Assembly (NCBI RefSeq): GCF_003999195.1
Contig: NZ_RJVR01000331.1
Coordinates: 1 to 64,000, forward strand
Direction of reading: 5' to 3'
Length of the DNA: 64,000 nucleotides
DNA from: Streptomyces soli
Lineage (GTDB): Bacteria > Actinomycetota > Actinomycetes > Streptomycetales > Streptomycetaceae
Shown piece by piece: positions 26,436-35,580 of this stretch; positions within the stretch are counted from its first letter, which is position 1; each line of letters starts with the position of its first letter. A model generated the notes under the pieces. The model was not told the origin of the DNA, did not search any database, and saw only the letters and a list, made by a program, of their open reading frames with translations. Position numbers and translations under genes: made by a program.

Positions 26436-27048
26436 TGCTGAGATTCCTTCCGGGGAAGCTCCCCCAGCAGTGCGGCCACTTCGTCGCGCCAGGCACGCAG
26501 CTCACCAGCGGTGGGGGAGAGTTCGTAGGAGTGGTAGTGGCAGGCCTTGCTGAGGCCCGACCAGACGGCGGACCAGCGGCGGGCGAGGTCAGCGCCCGCG
26601 TACGACTCCAGGCAGAGCGCCTGGGCGTGCGTGGGGCAGCGGGCCAGCTCAGGGCGGACCCTGCGCCAGTACTGCCGCAGCCCCTCCTCGAGGGCCAGGC
26701 GCAGCAGCAGAGCCGCGGCGCGCGGCCAGACCCCGGTGGTGGAGTGGGTGACCTGGGCAGAGCCGAGCAGCCGGTCGGTGCTCGACAGGAGGTCCGCGGG
26801 CGAGGTGGGGAGGGCTGCAGCGGCAGGGGCGGGCGGTGCGGCTCGCGGTGGCGTGGGCGGTGGTGCGAGGACGGGCGGGCCGCAGTGGATGCTGCGTCAC
26901 AGCGTCAGCGGACCGGCTGGGCTGCTCCACGAACATCGGCACCTGAGGGGCGCGGCGGGGGTGCCCCGCTCCTGCGCCAGGACATCGGTCCGCTCGACCG
27001 TGGCGTCGCGCGATCGGTGATCTCGGCGTTTTCCAGGACGGCATCCAT
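26432..27048 (-). pseudogene. degraded helical (HEPN-like?) gene upstream of the 96-aa gene
   Basis: Minus-strand frame 26432-26896 encodes a convincing helical protein end (...LALEEGLRQYWRRVRPELAR..., ...HYHSYELSPTAGELRAWRDE...). It has no ATG, GTG or TTG before an in-frame TGA at 26897-26899. Upstream of that stop the same frame remains protein-like back to about 27005. There, joining to the frame of ATG 27048 (MDAVLENAEITDR) would require removing a CG pair in a CGCGCG run. One frameshift plus one stop suggest a decayed gene with a proline-rich middle. The HEPN likeness rests only on its helical, small, charged character. Confidence 0.45.
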
Positions 27049-27465
27049 GATCAGCACACTGTCAGTGTCGCCGGGGGCAGTGCCGTGCGCCTTACCTTTT
27101 CATCGGCGGGAACCCTTGCTCAATCGCCCGCCCGGGGCGGTGAGTAGGGGCTCGTGTCGTTCATTGACCCGTAAGGGCGGCGGCGACCGGTCCCCGATCG
27201 GCCGGGGGCCGGTGGGTGTGGGCGGGTGGTGGATGGCCAGGGGCCGGTGGTCCGGGCGACAACTACCAAGGACTGTGAAGTAAGGACTGAAACCCCACCC
27301 CACCTGGCCTCTTTTCAAAGAATCACCCATATGGGGGACTTGGGCGCGCTGGCGTGGATGGTGGGGGTATGGTCGCGGCAAACAACCTCACACAGACGAA
27401 CGGCCCCGGCAGGGACTACCCATCCCGACCGAGGCCTGACCACCCAGGAAGAGTTGACCTTCCCG
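27049..27465. other. intergenic region with a CCCATATGGG palindrome
   Basis: About 415 bp with no convincing gene. It holds short G-rich inverted repeats (27197-27215 area) and the 10-bp perfect palindrome CCCATATGGG at 27326-27335, 130 bp before the HTH gene start. The palindrome is a candidate operator or promoter element for that gene. Confidence 0.4.
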
Positions 27466-28494
27466 ATGGCTGAGCCGCAGTCTATCGCGCCCTTGCGCGC
27501 GTCCGCCGAGCCTGTGACGGCTGGTGTCGTGCATGTACGACGCCGTCTCACGGCGAATTTCACGATCCTGTCCAACCGCCTCGCGCAGCGCCCGGGCAGT
27601 GCCGTGACCGTCGGGGTCGGGGCGTATCTGATGTCCGTGCCGGATGGGGTGCCCGTCAGCATCGATGCGCTGCGTGCGCACTTCACCGAGGGCGAGACCC
27701 GGTTGGCCCGGGCGTTGAACGACTTGGAGGCGGAAGGCTTCCTGGAGCGGGTCACCGTGCGGGTGGCGAATGGGCAGGTCCGTACCCGTACGTACGTCTA
27801 CGACGTCCCCGCCACCGCCACCGCCCACGCGCAGGCAGCCGACCAGGCCCGGCCCGTCCCGCACAGCGCGCCGCAGCCTCATGCGTCGGGCCGACCGGAG
27901 CCCGCGCCACAGTCCGAGTCCGAGTCCGAGCCCGAGCCCGAGCCCGAGCGCGAGCCGGCTGCGGAGCCCGAGCAGCAGTCCGCGCCGCAACGCGTGTCGG
28001 AGCCCCAGCCTCAGACCGCCCGGCGACCGGCACCGTCAGTCGCATCGGACGCGCCCGCCTTCCCGCCCGCGCACGTGCCCGCGCCGGAGGCCGCGCCCGT
28101 GCCTGCGCCCACACCCGTGCCCGAGCCCGTGCCGGAGGCTGTGGCTGTGTTGGCTGCGCTCCGACTGAGGGACCCGCGGTTGCTGCTCTCGGAGCGGGAT
28201 GTCTGCCGGCTTGCGCCCGCCGTGGGGGAGTGGCTGCGGCGAGGGGTCGGCCCGGAACGGATCGTGGAGGCGGTATGCGCCGACCTTCCGGGGCCGGTCG
28301 TGCGAAGGCCGGCCGGGCTGATCGCGTACCGGCTGGGGCACCTCAAACCGGTGGAATCGGCACCGCTGCCCTCCCCGCAGGGCCGGCGCCCGAATGTCGT
28401 ACCGATGCAGAACTGCGACGCGTGCGACCGGGGATACCGAGCCGAGCATCCGGGGCTTTGCCGGGACTGCGTTACGGTCTCCGCAGCTGCCTGA
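27466..28494 (+). CDS. HTH DNA-binding protein with Pro/Glu linker and C-terminal zinc ribbon
   Basis: 342 residues from ATG 27466; the frame is open upstream but without family character. Residues ~25-105 form a winged-helix-like domain (HVRRRLTANFTILSNRLAQR..SIDALRAHFTEGETRLARAL). A ~120-residue low-complexity linker of Pro, Glu, Ser and Gln follows. The C-terminus has a helical segment and a CDAC...LCRDC zinc ribbon. Streptomyces genomes carry many such proteins, often on mobile regions; targets are unknown. Confidence 0.8.
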   Translation: MAEPQSIAPLRASAEPVTAGVVHVRRRLTANFTILSNRLAQRPGSAVTVGVGAYLMSVPDGVPVSIDALRAHFTEGETRLARALNDLEAEGFLERVTVRVANGQVRTRTYVYDVPATATAHAQAADQARPVPHSAPQPHASGRPEPAPQSESESEPEPEPEREPAAEPEQQSAPQRVSEPQPQTARRPAPSVASDAPAFPPAHVPAPEAAPVPAPTPVPEPVPEAVAVLAALRLRDPRLLLSERDVCRLAPAVGEWLRRGVGPERIVEAVCADLPGPVVRRPAGLIAYRLGHLKPVESAPLPSPQGRRPNVVPMQNCDACDRGYRAEHPGLCRDCVTVSAAA

Positions 28495-28607
28495 GCAGGA
28501 GCGAGGGGGCGATGTTCGGCTCGGCGCGATCGTCGGATATTCCCTGACTGCAGGGCATTGGTGATCGGAGTGCCCCGAGCCGGGTGGAGGCAGTCGGTAA
28601 GGGCCTG

Positions 28608-29246
28608 TTAGGCGTCCTTCCCGTGCAGCCAGGCCGCGGTGTCCAGGACGCGCAGCACGGTGATGTCGTCTCCGATACCCGACAGGTCGCGGACGGCTTC
28701 GAGGTGGTTGACCAGCTTTTGGTCGTCCGCGCGCAGTGCTGAGCGCATGTCGGACCAGAAGGTCAGGTCGTTGTGTGGGCGGTTGAAGACTCGCTTGATC
28801 ACCGAGTCGTATACGGGGAGAAGCCTTGGTCGCTTGCGGGCCAGCAGCTTTCCCGCTCCGACCGGGCCGATGTCATCGGTTTCGCGCAGCCGCTCCCACA
28901 GCTGCCAGGCGGGTCCGCCCTTGGCGATGATGTCCTGGTCCGCATCGACGAGTTCGACGTCTGTGGGCAGTTGCTCGAGTAGATCGCTGTAACAGTCCTC
29001 GGCCGCGGGCTCCACCAATCGGAGCGCCGCCCGCGCACGGATGGTGACGCTGAGCGTTGACACGGCCATCACGTCGTCCGCGGTGAAGCGATTCGCTACG
29101 GATGGCTTGTCCCCGCCGCCGGCCAAGCGCTCGAAGCGTGAACCCGTATAGCGGGGCGAGCCGTCCGGGTGTTGGCCCCAGTAACGGCGCAGCAGTTCGG
29201 CTGCGCATGCTTCGTCCCAGAGGCAAGGCGGGATGTGCAAGGACAT
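28608..29246 (-). CDS. DUF6308-family protein, paralogue 1
   Basis: 212 residues, ATG preceded by GGAGGAGAC. Conserved blocks shared with the second copy at 35.6-36.2 kb: YTGSRFERLAGGGD, TADDVMAVSTLSV, GAGKLLARKRPRLLPVYDS and SGIGDDITVLRVLDTAAWLHGK. Function of DUF6308 is unknown; the GKLLARKRP..VYD block recalls a helix-hairpin/nucleic-acid-binding surface. The gene ends against the HTH gene and is followed on the same strand by the Ig-repeat membrane protein upstream. Confidence 0.85.
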   Translation of the reverse strand: MSLHIPPCLWDEACAAELLRRYWGQHPDGSPRYTGSRFERLAGGGDKPSVANRFTADDVMAVSTLSVTIRARAALRLVEPAAEDCYSDLLEQLPTDVELVDADQDIIAKGGPAWQLWERLRETDDIGPVGAGKLLARKRPRLLPVYDSVIKRVFNRPHNDLTFWSDMRSALRADDQKLVNHLEAVRDLSGIGDDITVLRVLDTAAWLHGKDA

Positions 29247-29291
29247 GTCTCCTCCAAGGAAGTCTGATGCCGGTCACCTCGGCCGCCACCG

Positions 29292-31328
29292 TCACCCGAC
29301 TCCCGCAGGTGCGGCGGGGCGGGTGCGCTCGTGGTCGGAGAGGGCCCGGAGGGTTCGGTCGACGACCTCGGCGCGGCGGCCCTGGGAGGAGGCGACGGCC
29401 AGGTCGATCACCAGGCGGACGCGGGCGGCCTCGGCGGCGGAGTAGGCGACGCCCGAGGACTTCTGGCGGTTGCTGACCGTCATCATGGTCTGGCCGCTGC
29501 CCATCTGGTGCTCGTGCGAGAGCCACTTGTCGTACGCCCACTCGCGGCGCTTGCCCGCACCGTCGAACAGCACCCGCCGGTCGGTGATCGCCATCTCCCC
29601 GCGTTCCGTCTGCTCGGTGAAGCTCACCCCTTGGCGGGTCCGGGCTTCCACCAGGGACGCCGGCGCGACCAGCAGCACCCGCTCTCCGGCGCGGTGGCGG
29701 CCCCACCGGAAGTCGGCGCCGCTGGTCTCCTTGCCCCGGAGGTTCTCGGCCAGCGCGTGCAGGTCAGCCAGTTCGTCGCGTCGTCTCTTCCACTCGGTTA
29801 GCCGGCGGGCGTGATCGTGTTGAGCCTGGCGGAGACGGTTTTGGCGGAGCTGCTCCTCGCGGGCCTGACGTTCGGCCGCTACTCGCGCGGCCCGCTCCAC
29901 GGACTGGAGGCGGGCGCGCTCCCGGCGCCGGGCGTTCCACACGATCAGGCGCCTACGGTGCCGCCACAGCAGCCAGGCCGCGACCGCGAGGACGCCGGCG
30001 AACACGAGCAATGCCAGCAGACCCCCCACCAGCTGACCGGTGGTCAGCTGGTCCGAGATCTGGAGCCTGAGCTCCCGCCGGGCCGTGTTGCCGTACGCGT
30101 CCTGAGCGGTCACCACCAGCGGATGGGTGCCGGCCGGCAGCCCGGCGCGCAGTACGTGGCGAGTGGTTTGCAGGGTGAAGCTCCGCTCGGCGCCCGCGCC
30201 GGTCACCCGGATCCGGGCTCCCGGTTCGCCGGTCACGGTGATCACGGCCTCGCCGTACCGGGCCCGTTCGGTGTCGTACGTCACTGTCAGTGACGGCGGC
30301 GCGGTGTCGACCGTGAACGCCGCGGTCCTCGCATCGCCGTGGCGCCCGTAGGCATCGGTGAGGACTATCCCGGCGCCCCCGTCGTAGGCGCCGTCGGGCA
30401 GTGGCACCGTCAGTGTGGTCCGGCCCGAGTCGTCCAAGGTGAAGGGCTGTACCGTGTCACCGACCGTCAGCTTCCCTCGGCTCCCGCGCGGGCCCGTCAG
30501 CTCGAAGCGGGACGAAGGCTTGTTCGCGGCGCTGACGCGGCGCACCGACGGTGTCAGCTTGTCCAGGGAGACCTTCAGAGTGCCGTGCGTGCGGGTCTCG
30601 TTCCCGGCCTTGTCGCGAACGGCCACGTTGACGCCGTAGGTGCCGTTCGGCAGCCACAGCTCGCCAGTGACCTTGCCGTCGTCTCCGACGGTTCCTGTCA
30701 GGTGATCCTTGCGGCCGGCGACCGTGATGTCGTACGCCGCACCCGCCTCGGCGGAGAACGACACGGTCACCGAGCCGCTCACGGGATCGGCTGCGGGAGC
30801 GGACAGACCGCCCACCTTCGGCTTGTCGGCGTCCACGCTCACGGTGAACTCGCCGCTGGCGTCGCTCTCGTTTCCTGCCGCGTCGATGGCCACGACACGG
30901 TAGAGGTGCTCGCCGCTCTTCGCGGTGAATGACACGCGCTGCGGTGAGCCGGTCGCGGTCGCCTTGCCCGCGACCCGCTCGTTGTCGTCTCGGACCTCGA
31001 TGCGGGACCCGCGCTCGGCGGTCACGGTTACGGTGACGACACCGCCCGCCCCGGCCGCCGGGTTCTTCACCTTCGGTGCGGACGGGGCTTGGTAGTCGCT
31101 GGTGGTCGTCTCCGTGGTACCGGGCGTGCTGGACGATCCGCCGCAATAGGTGTAGTGGCCAGTGTCACCGCATACGTACGAGCCGGTGTCGGACGGGCAG
31201 GAATGCCAGCGGTGGCAGCCGTCGCGGTGGGCCTCGGCCGGTGTCGCGGTGCCCCACACTGCGGCCAGGGCCAGCAGCAGCGCCGCAACCTGGTTCAGGG
31301 CACGCCTCAGGGATATATGTGCTCTCAC
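29292..31328 (-). CDS. secreted-side Ig-like repeat protein with one TM helix, coiled coil and cytosolic domain
   Basis: About 678 residues from GTG 31328. Order: signal peptide (ALNQVAALLLALAAVWG..AEAH), a Cys/His-rich module (HRDGCHRWHSCPSD..YVCGDTGHYTYC), four or more bacterial Ig/FN3-like repeats (each ending in A.D..GN or equivalent), a transmembrane helix (LVGGLLALLVFAGVLAVAAW), an Arg/Glu/Gln-rich coiled coil, and a ~150-residue cytoplasmic domain with a bPH/YokE-like feel (GEMAITDRRVLFDG). It could sense something at the cell surface and transmit it inward. It faces McrB across a 456-bp divergent region. Confidence 0.75.
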   Translation of the reverse strand: MRAHISLRRALNQVAALLLALAAVWGTATPAEAHRDGCHRWHSCPSDTGSYVCGDTGHYTYCGGSSSTPGTTETTTSDYQAPSAPKVKNPAAGAGGVVTVTVTAERGSRIEVRDDNERVAGKATATGSPQRVSFTAKSGEHLYRVVAIDAAGNESDASGEFTVSVDADKPKVGGLSAPAADPVSGSVTVSFSAEAGAAYDITVAGRKDHLTGTVGDDGKVTGELWLPNGTYGVNVAVRDKAGNETRTHGTLKVSLDKLTPSVRRVSAANKPSSRFELTGPRGSRGKLTVGDTVQPFTLDDSGRTTLTVPLPDGAYDGGAGIVLTDAYGRHGDARTAAFTVDTAPPSLTVTYDTERARYGEAVITVTGEPGARIRVTGAGAERSFTLQTTRHVLRAGLPAGTHPLVVTAQDAYGNTARRELRLQISDQLTTGQLVGGLLALLVFAGVLAVAAWLLWRHRRRLIVWNARRRERARLQSVERAARVAAERQAREEQLRQNRLRQAQHDHARRLTEWKRRRDELADLHALAENLRGKETSGADFRWGRHRAGERVLLVAPASLVEARTRQGVSFTEQTERGEMAITDRRVLFDGAGKRREWAYDKWLSHEHQMGSGQTMMTVSNRQKSSGVAYSAAEAARVRLVIDLAVASSQGRRAEVVDRTLRALSDHERTRPAAPAGVG

Positions 31329-31784
31329 GAAAACTGGTTCCCCCCAGTTCAACGGCGGCATTTCGCTCGCCGGAGCCGGGAGCTTCGCACATAGTGTGGC
31401 TTTCGGGCAAGCTACCCGCATGACCGGATTGGGGGCGGACCCGGCAGTGCTGCTGAGTCGCGAATCAGTGCGCCGCGACCGGGTGCGTGGGGCCTCCGGC
31501 GACACCCGAGTCCCGGGGATGAAGCCGAATCAGCCACCCAAGGCCGACGACGCAGCTGCCGACTGACCCGTGGCGGACGTTCCGCCGTCGACCTGACGAA
31601 TTCGACACGGGGGAGTTGCCTCAGGCAGTTGGCGGCGCGAAGGCGGCCGAACACTCGCCGGCGTCGGTTCTCGGCTGGGACGTGGCGAGGATACCCCCAC
31701 CTCTGCAGCAGGACAGCGACCCAATTGACGTACACGGCCCCTACCATGATCCCGACAGACCGGGCAACCACAGGGGAGATGCGC
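31329..31784. other. divergent intergenic region between the Ig-repeat gene and mcrB
   Basis: About 456 bp, presumably holding both promoters. An AACTGG-N6-CCAGTT dyad (31332-31349) overlaps the leader of the Ig-repeat gene. No open frame here has credible protein character, and I see no clear -35/-10 pair. Confidence 0.4.
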
Positions 31785-34016
31785 ATGAACGACCAGTCCC
31801 GACCGGAGGCCGGCACCAGCGGCGGTGCGATAGCAGGAGCCGCTCCGGTCGTCGAGGCGGTGCAGCGCGTCTTCCGCGATGGGCTGCTCGGCACCTACTC
31901 GTCCTTCGTCCCCGGGCTGGCAGTGTGGACGGCGGGGACGGCGAGCGACCTGCGCGCCAGGTTCGTCGACCAGCCGGACGAGTCCTCCGACACCTTCCTC
32001 GTGAAGCTGAAGCGACAGCTTGCGGGAGCGCCTGATGAGACGATCGTCCTCGCGGCGGAGCTCCTCTACGTCAACCTCGTCCCGCTCAAGCCCGAGCAGA
32101 TCGGGGTGCCCAAGAAGCGGGAGATACTCGCGGAGGTCCTGTCCTGGGCGCAGCGAGACACCGCCGTGCCCCCGGAGTTCGACGCTGCGCTGGCGGGATT
32201 CATCAACGGCGGCCAGGGATTCCTGAACTACCGTTGGGCGCACTTCCAGCTCCTGGTCCTCCTTGTGGAGCGGTTGACGGCGCTGCCGGACACGCAGCGT
32301 CAGCAGGTGATGGACGACCCCTGGCGCTTCCGGGACGAATGCCTCAGTGTCCGGGCCGGGATGGGTCACAACAAGGCCAGGTCGCAGATCCATGTCCTGC
32401 AGGCGTTGCTCTTCCCGCAGACCTTCCTCCCCATTGCCAGTGGACAAAGCAAGCAGAGCATCCTGGTCGGCTACCGCGACCGCCTCCCCGAGACCACCGG
32501 CGACGATGACCGGGATCTGCTCGTCCTTCGCGACCTGCTCCAGAAGGAATCCGACGGGCCGGTGAGCTTCTTCGTGGAGCCCTGGCTGAGCCATTGGCGT
32601 CCCGCCGCACCGGCAGACGGGCAGCGGGGCTGGTTGGTACGCGGATTCAACGTCGACGGGCTCAACTTCATCCCATCCTGGCTGGAACGTGGTTTCTGCT
32701 CGATGTCCTGGAGGGAGATGCCGGAGATCCCCGCAGGCTCGACGAAGGCCGTGATCCAGCAGGCTGTCTCCTTGGGGATGCCGGACAACAGCGCTCAGTC
32801 CCGTGGGCAAGCCACCGCCCAACTGCACGTTTTCCTGACGCAGATACAGCCTGGAGACGTGGTGGTGACCGTCAGTCCGGACGAGGTGCATGTCGGCACG
32901 ATCGAGGGTCCGGCGGTGTACGACGTTGAGGACGGCCTGGATTGCGCGCGACGCCGCCCGGTGAAGTGGGCGACTGCTGGGCGCCCACTGCGCCGGGACC
33001 AGCTTCCGGAGCAGGTGCAGAGTCAGCTGCGGCGGCCGCCGACCGTGTACGACATCAGCGCGGTGGCCGCGGAGCTGGCCGAAATGGCGGGTTTGGAGGA
33101 CGTCGTGGAGGACCGCCTCCTCGAGGCCGACGCCACCCGTCCTCTGGAACTGGCACCGGTCACCGACGCGCTGGCGGCAGAGTTGCTGATGCCGGTGGAG
33201 TGGCTGCGCGACACCGCACGCCAGTTGGAGCAGGCGCTGCAGATAATCCTGTACGGGCCGCCCGGCACCGGCAAGACGTACCTGGCCCGCCGGCTGGCCC
33301 AACACCTGGCCGGCCCTGACCGCACCCGCCTGATTCAGTTCCATCCCTCGTACACGTACGAGGACTTCTTCGAGGGCTTCCGCCCGGTTAAGGGCGAGAG
33401 CGGCACGGTGGCCTTCGAAGTCGTACCAGGCCCGTTCAAGCTCCTGGTCGACCGGGCCCGCCAGGACCCTGCCAATCCCTACGTACTCATCATCGACGAG
33501 ATCAACCGGGCGAACCTCGCCAAGGTCTTCGGTGAGTTGTACTTCCTCCTGGAGTACCGGGACGAGCCGATCATCACTCAGTACTCGCCTGAGCAGGAGT
33601 TCGACCTGCCCAAGAACGTCTTTGTCATCGGGACGATGAACACAGCCGACCGCTCCATCGCCCTCATCGACGCCGCCATGCGCCGCCGGTTCGCGTTCCG
33701 CCGCCTCGCCCCGGACCGCGCTCCCGTCGCGGGCCTGCTCCGCCGGTGGCTGCGCAAGCACGACCTGCCCGAGTACCCGGCCTTGCTCCTGGACGCGCTC
33801 AATGAGCGTCTCGCTGACCCGGACCGCGCCATCGGCCCCTCCTACTTCATGAACCGGCGCGCCACCGACCAGGACGGCCTGGAGCTGATCTGGAGCACCC
33901 AGATCCTCCCGCTGCTTGAGGACCAGCTCTACGGCACCGGCATCGACGTCGAGGAGGACTACGGACTGGCCGCCCTCAAGGCCGCCGTACCCGCACCTGC
34001 CCCCGCTGCGGAATAG
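31785..34016 (+). CDS. mcrB: McrB-like AAA+ GTPase/ATPase with PUA/EVE-like reader region
   Basis: About 743 residues from ATG 31785 (GGGGAG 6 bp upstream). The N-terminal ~250 residues are helical. Residues ~280-400 (WLVRGFNVDGLNFIPSWLER..GDVVVTVSPDEVHVGTIEG) look like an EVE/PUA-type modified-base reader. The AAA+ module has Walker A GPPGTGKT 491-498, Walker B LIIDEINRAN (Asp571-Glu572) and the McrB hallmark GTMNTADRS followed by DAAMRRRFAF. With the McrC-type nuclease 4 bp downstream it should form a motor-nuclease that cleaves modified DNA. A complete, apparently intact pair. Confidence 0.9.
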   Translation: MNDQSRPEAGTSGGAIAGAAPVVEAVQRVFRDGLLGTYSSFVPGLAVWTAGTASDLRARFVDQPDESSDTFLVKLKRQLAGAPDETIVLAAELLYVNLVPLKPEQIGVPKKREILAEVLSWAQRDTAVPPEFDAALAGFINGGQGFLNYRWAHFQLLVLLVERLTALPDTQRQQVMDDPWRFRDECLSVRAGMGHNKARSQIHVLQALLFPQTFLPIASGQSKQSILVGYRDRLPETTGDDDRDLLVLRDLLQKESDGPVSFFVEPWLSHWRPAAPADGQRGWLVRGFNVDGLNFIPSWLERGFCSMSWREMPEIPAGSTKAVIQQAVSLGMPDNSAQSRGQATAQLHVFLTQIQPGDVVVTVSPDEVHVGTIEGPAVYDVEDGLDCARRRPVKWATAGRPLRRDQLPEQVQSQLRRPPTVYDISAVAAELAEMAGLEDVVEDRLLEADATRPLELAPVTDALAAELLMPVEWLRDTARQLEQALQIILYGPPGTGKTYLARRLAQHLAGPDRTRLIQFHPSYTYEDFFEGFRPVKGESGTVAFEVVPGPFKLLVDRARQDPANPYVLIIDEINRANLAKVFGELYFLLEYRDEPIITQYSPEQEFDLPKNVFVIGTMNTADRSIALIDAAMRRRFAFRRLAPDRAPVAGLLRRWLRKHDLPEYPALLLDALNERLADPDRAIGPSYFMNRRATDQDGLELIWSTQILPLLEDQLYGTGIDVEEDYGLAALKAAVPAPAPAAE

Positions 34017-34020
34017 TCGA

Positions 34021-35235
34021 GTGTCCATGCTCACCACCGACCCGATCCGCCTGACCGAGACAGGCCCCGGTGTCATCCGCGAGCTGCATGCCGCTCAGGT
34101 CGCCACCCTCATCACGCGCCCGGACCTCGTACGGCTTTCCCCCGCCACCGGAGGACGCTGGCGCATCGCCGGCAACCAGAAGGTGGGCCTGATCCGCCTC
34201 GGTCGCGAAGAGGGCGCCGTGGAGCTGCACATCCGGCCCAAACTCGGCATCTCTCGGCTGCTGTTCCTCCTCACCTACGCGTCGGGGGATCCCTGGCACG
34301 ACCGCCCGGTCACCGCCTCTGCAGCTGACGACCTGCTGCCCGCCATGGCCGACGCATACGCCCGCGCCGCCCGCCGCACCTTGGAATCCGGGGTGCTGCA
34401 TGGCTACCGAGCCACCGATGAGGACCTTCCGGTCGTCCGCGGCCGGATCCGCACCGCCGACCAGATGCGCCGCACAGGGCTGCCGCTACCCGTCGCCGTC
34501 CGCTACGACGACTTCACCGCTGACATAGCCGAGAACCGCATCCTGCTAGCCGCCCTCCACCGGCTGGAACGCCTCCCGGGTGTCACCACGTCCAACCGCC
34601 ACCTGATGCGGCACCTCGCGGGCCGCCTTTCCGGCGTCGCCACACTCCGCCCTGGCGCCCCGCTGCCGACGTGGTCCCCGACCCGGCTCAACGCCCGGTA
34701 CGTCCCGGTGTTACGTCTGGCGGAACTGGTCCTGACCGACCGTTCCCTCACCCCACAGGGCGCTGCGTCGGTCGTGAGCGACGGCTTCGTACTCGACCTG
34801 CCCGGCGTGTTCGAAAGCTTCCTCGCCGCAGCCCTCGGCGAGGCATTGACTACCCATCAGGTGCGGTGCGCGGCCCAGGAATCCCACCACCGTCTGGACC
34901 TCGGTGCCCGTATCCGTATCCGCCCCGACCTGGTGCTCTACCGGGCCGGAAGCGCGCTGACCGTCCTCGACGCCAAGTACCGGGACCTCGGTACCGCGCC
35001 GCCGGCCACGGAGCACATGTACCAACTGGTCAGCTACTGCGCCGCGCTCGGCCTGGCGCACGGCCATCTGGTCTACGCAGCCGGACAGGGCGGTCCACCC
35101 ACCCCGTACACGATCCGGGACGCGGGCATCACCGTGAGCGCTCATGCCCTCGATCTCAGCCGCCCCCCAGCGGAGATCCTGACCTCCGTCGCGAACCTCG
35201 CTCAGCATGTAACGTCCGCTCCCAACCTCTCGTGA
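34021..35235 (+). CDS. mcrC: McrC-like PD-(D/E)XK nuclease
   Basis: About 404 residues from GTG 34021 (or ATG 34027). The N-terminal ~200 residues bind the McrB ring. The C-terminal nuclease core shows Asp303 in RPDLVLY and D317-A-K319 in VLDAKYRDL, followed by a helix with YQLVSYC. It is the cutting subunit of a type IV McrBC-like system that would target methylated or otherwise modified DNA. Confidence 0.9.
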   Translation: MSMLTTDPIRLTETGPGVIRELHAAQVATLITRPDLVRLSPATGGRWRIAGNQKVGLIRLGREEGAVELHIRPKLGISRLLFLLTYASGDPWHDRPVTASAADDLLPAMADAYARAARRTLESGVLHGYRATDEDLPVVRGRIRTADQMRRTGLPLPVAVRYDDFTADIAENRILLAALHRLERLPGVTTSNRHLMRHLAGRLSGVATLRPGAPLPTWSPTRLNARYVPVLRLAELVLTDRSLTPQGAASVVSDGFVLDLPGVFESFLAAALGEALTTHQVRCAAQESHHRLDLGARIRIRPDLVLYRAGSALTVLDAKYRDLGTAPPATEHMYQLVSYCAALGLAHGHLVYAAGQGGPPTPYTIRDAGITVSAHALDLSRPPAEILTSVANLAQHVTSAPNLS

Positions 35236-35448
35236 CCGGATAGGCGACCGATGTTGGCAACGTGCTATAGGAGAGGTGTGCGGCTGCGAGCGGGAGGCCG
35301 ATATCTGGCAATCCGAGGTGCCTTCCTGGATCATGTCCAGGAAGTGCAGCCCGAGGCCGGTGTTCAGTTTCGCCACGGATACCAGCAGCCGGAGAGTTGG
35401 CTGCGATCATCCGCTCCTTGTCACGGCGGCCCTACTGAGTCAGGATCT

Positions 35449-35580
35449 TCAACTCGCGTTTGAGCTTGGGCCGAGCCTGTCCGCCGTGGACAGCTTGTGC
35501 TCGGCGAATAGGGCCGCCCACCGGACCCAGTCGTCCTGATTCAGAAAGCAGGTCCGGCGCCCGCCGCCCCGGTTGGCCGA
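35449..35580 (-). other. in-frame extension after the DUF6308 stop
   Basis: Directly beyond the TAG of the second DUF6308 gene the same frame continues for 43 codons to TGA 35449. It has protein-like composition (CFLNQDDWVRWAALFAEHKL). Its paralogue lacks this. It could be readthrough, or a remnant of another gene fused by deletion. The rest of the 35236-35580 gap shows no gene. Confidence 0.3.

Noticed and set aside
31530-34076. 848-codon minus-strand ORF opposite mcrB
   Set aside because: Antisense shadow; the plus strand carries complete McrB motifs with an RBS.
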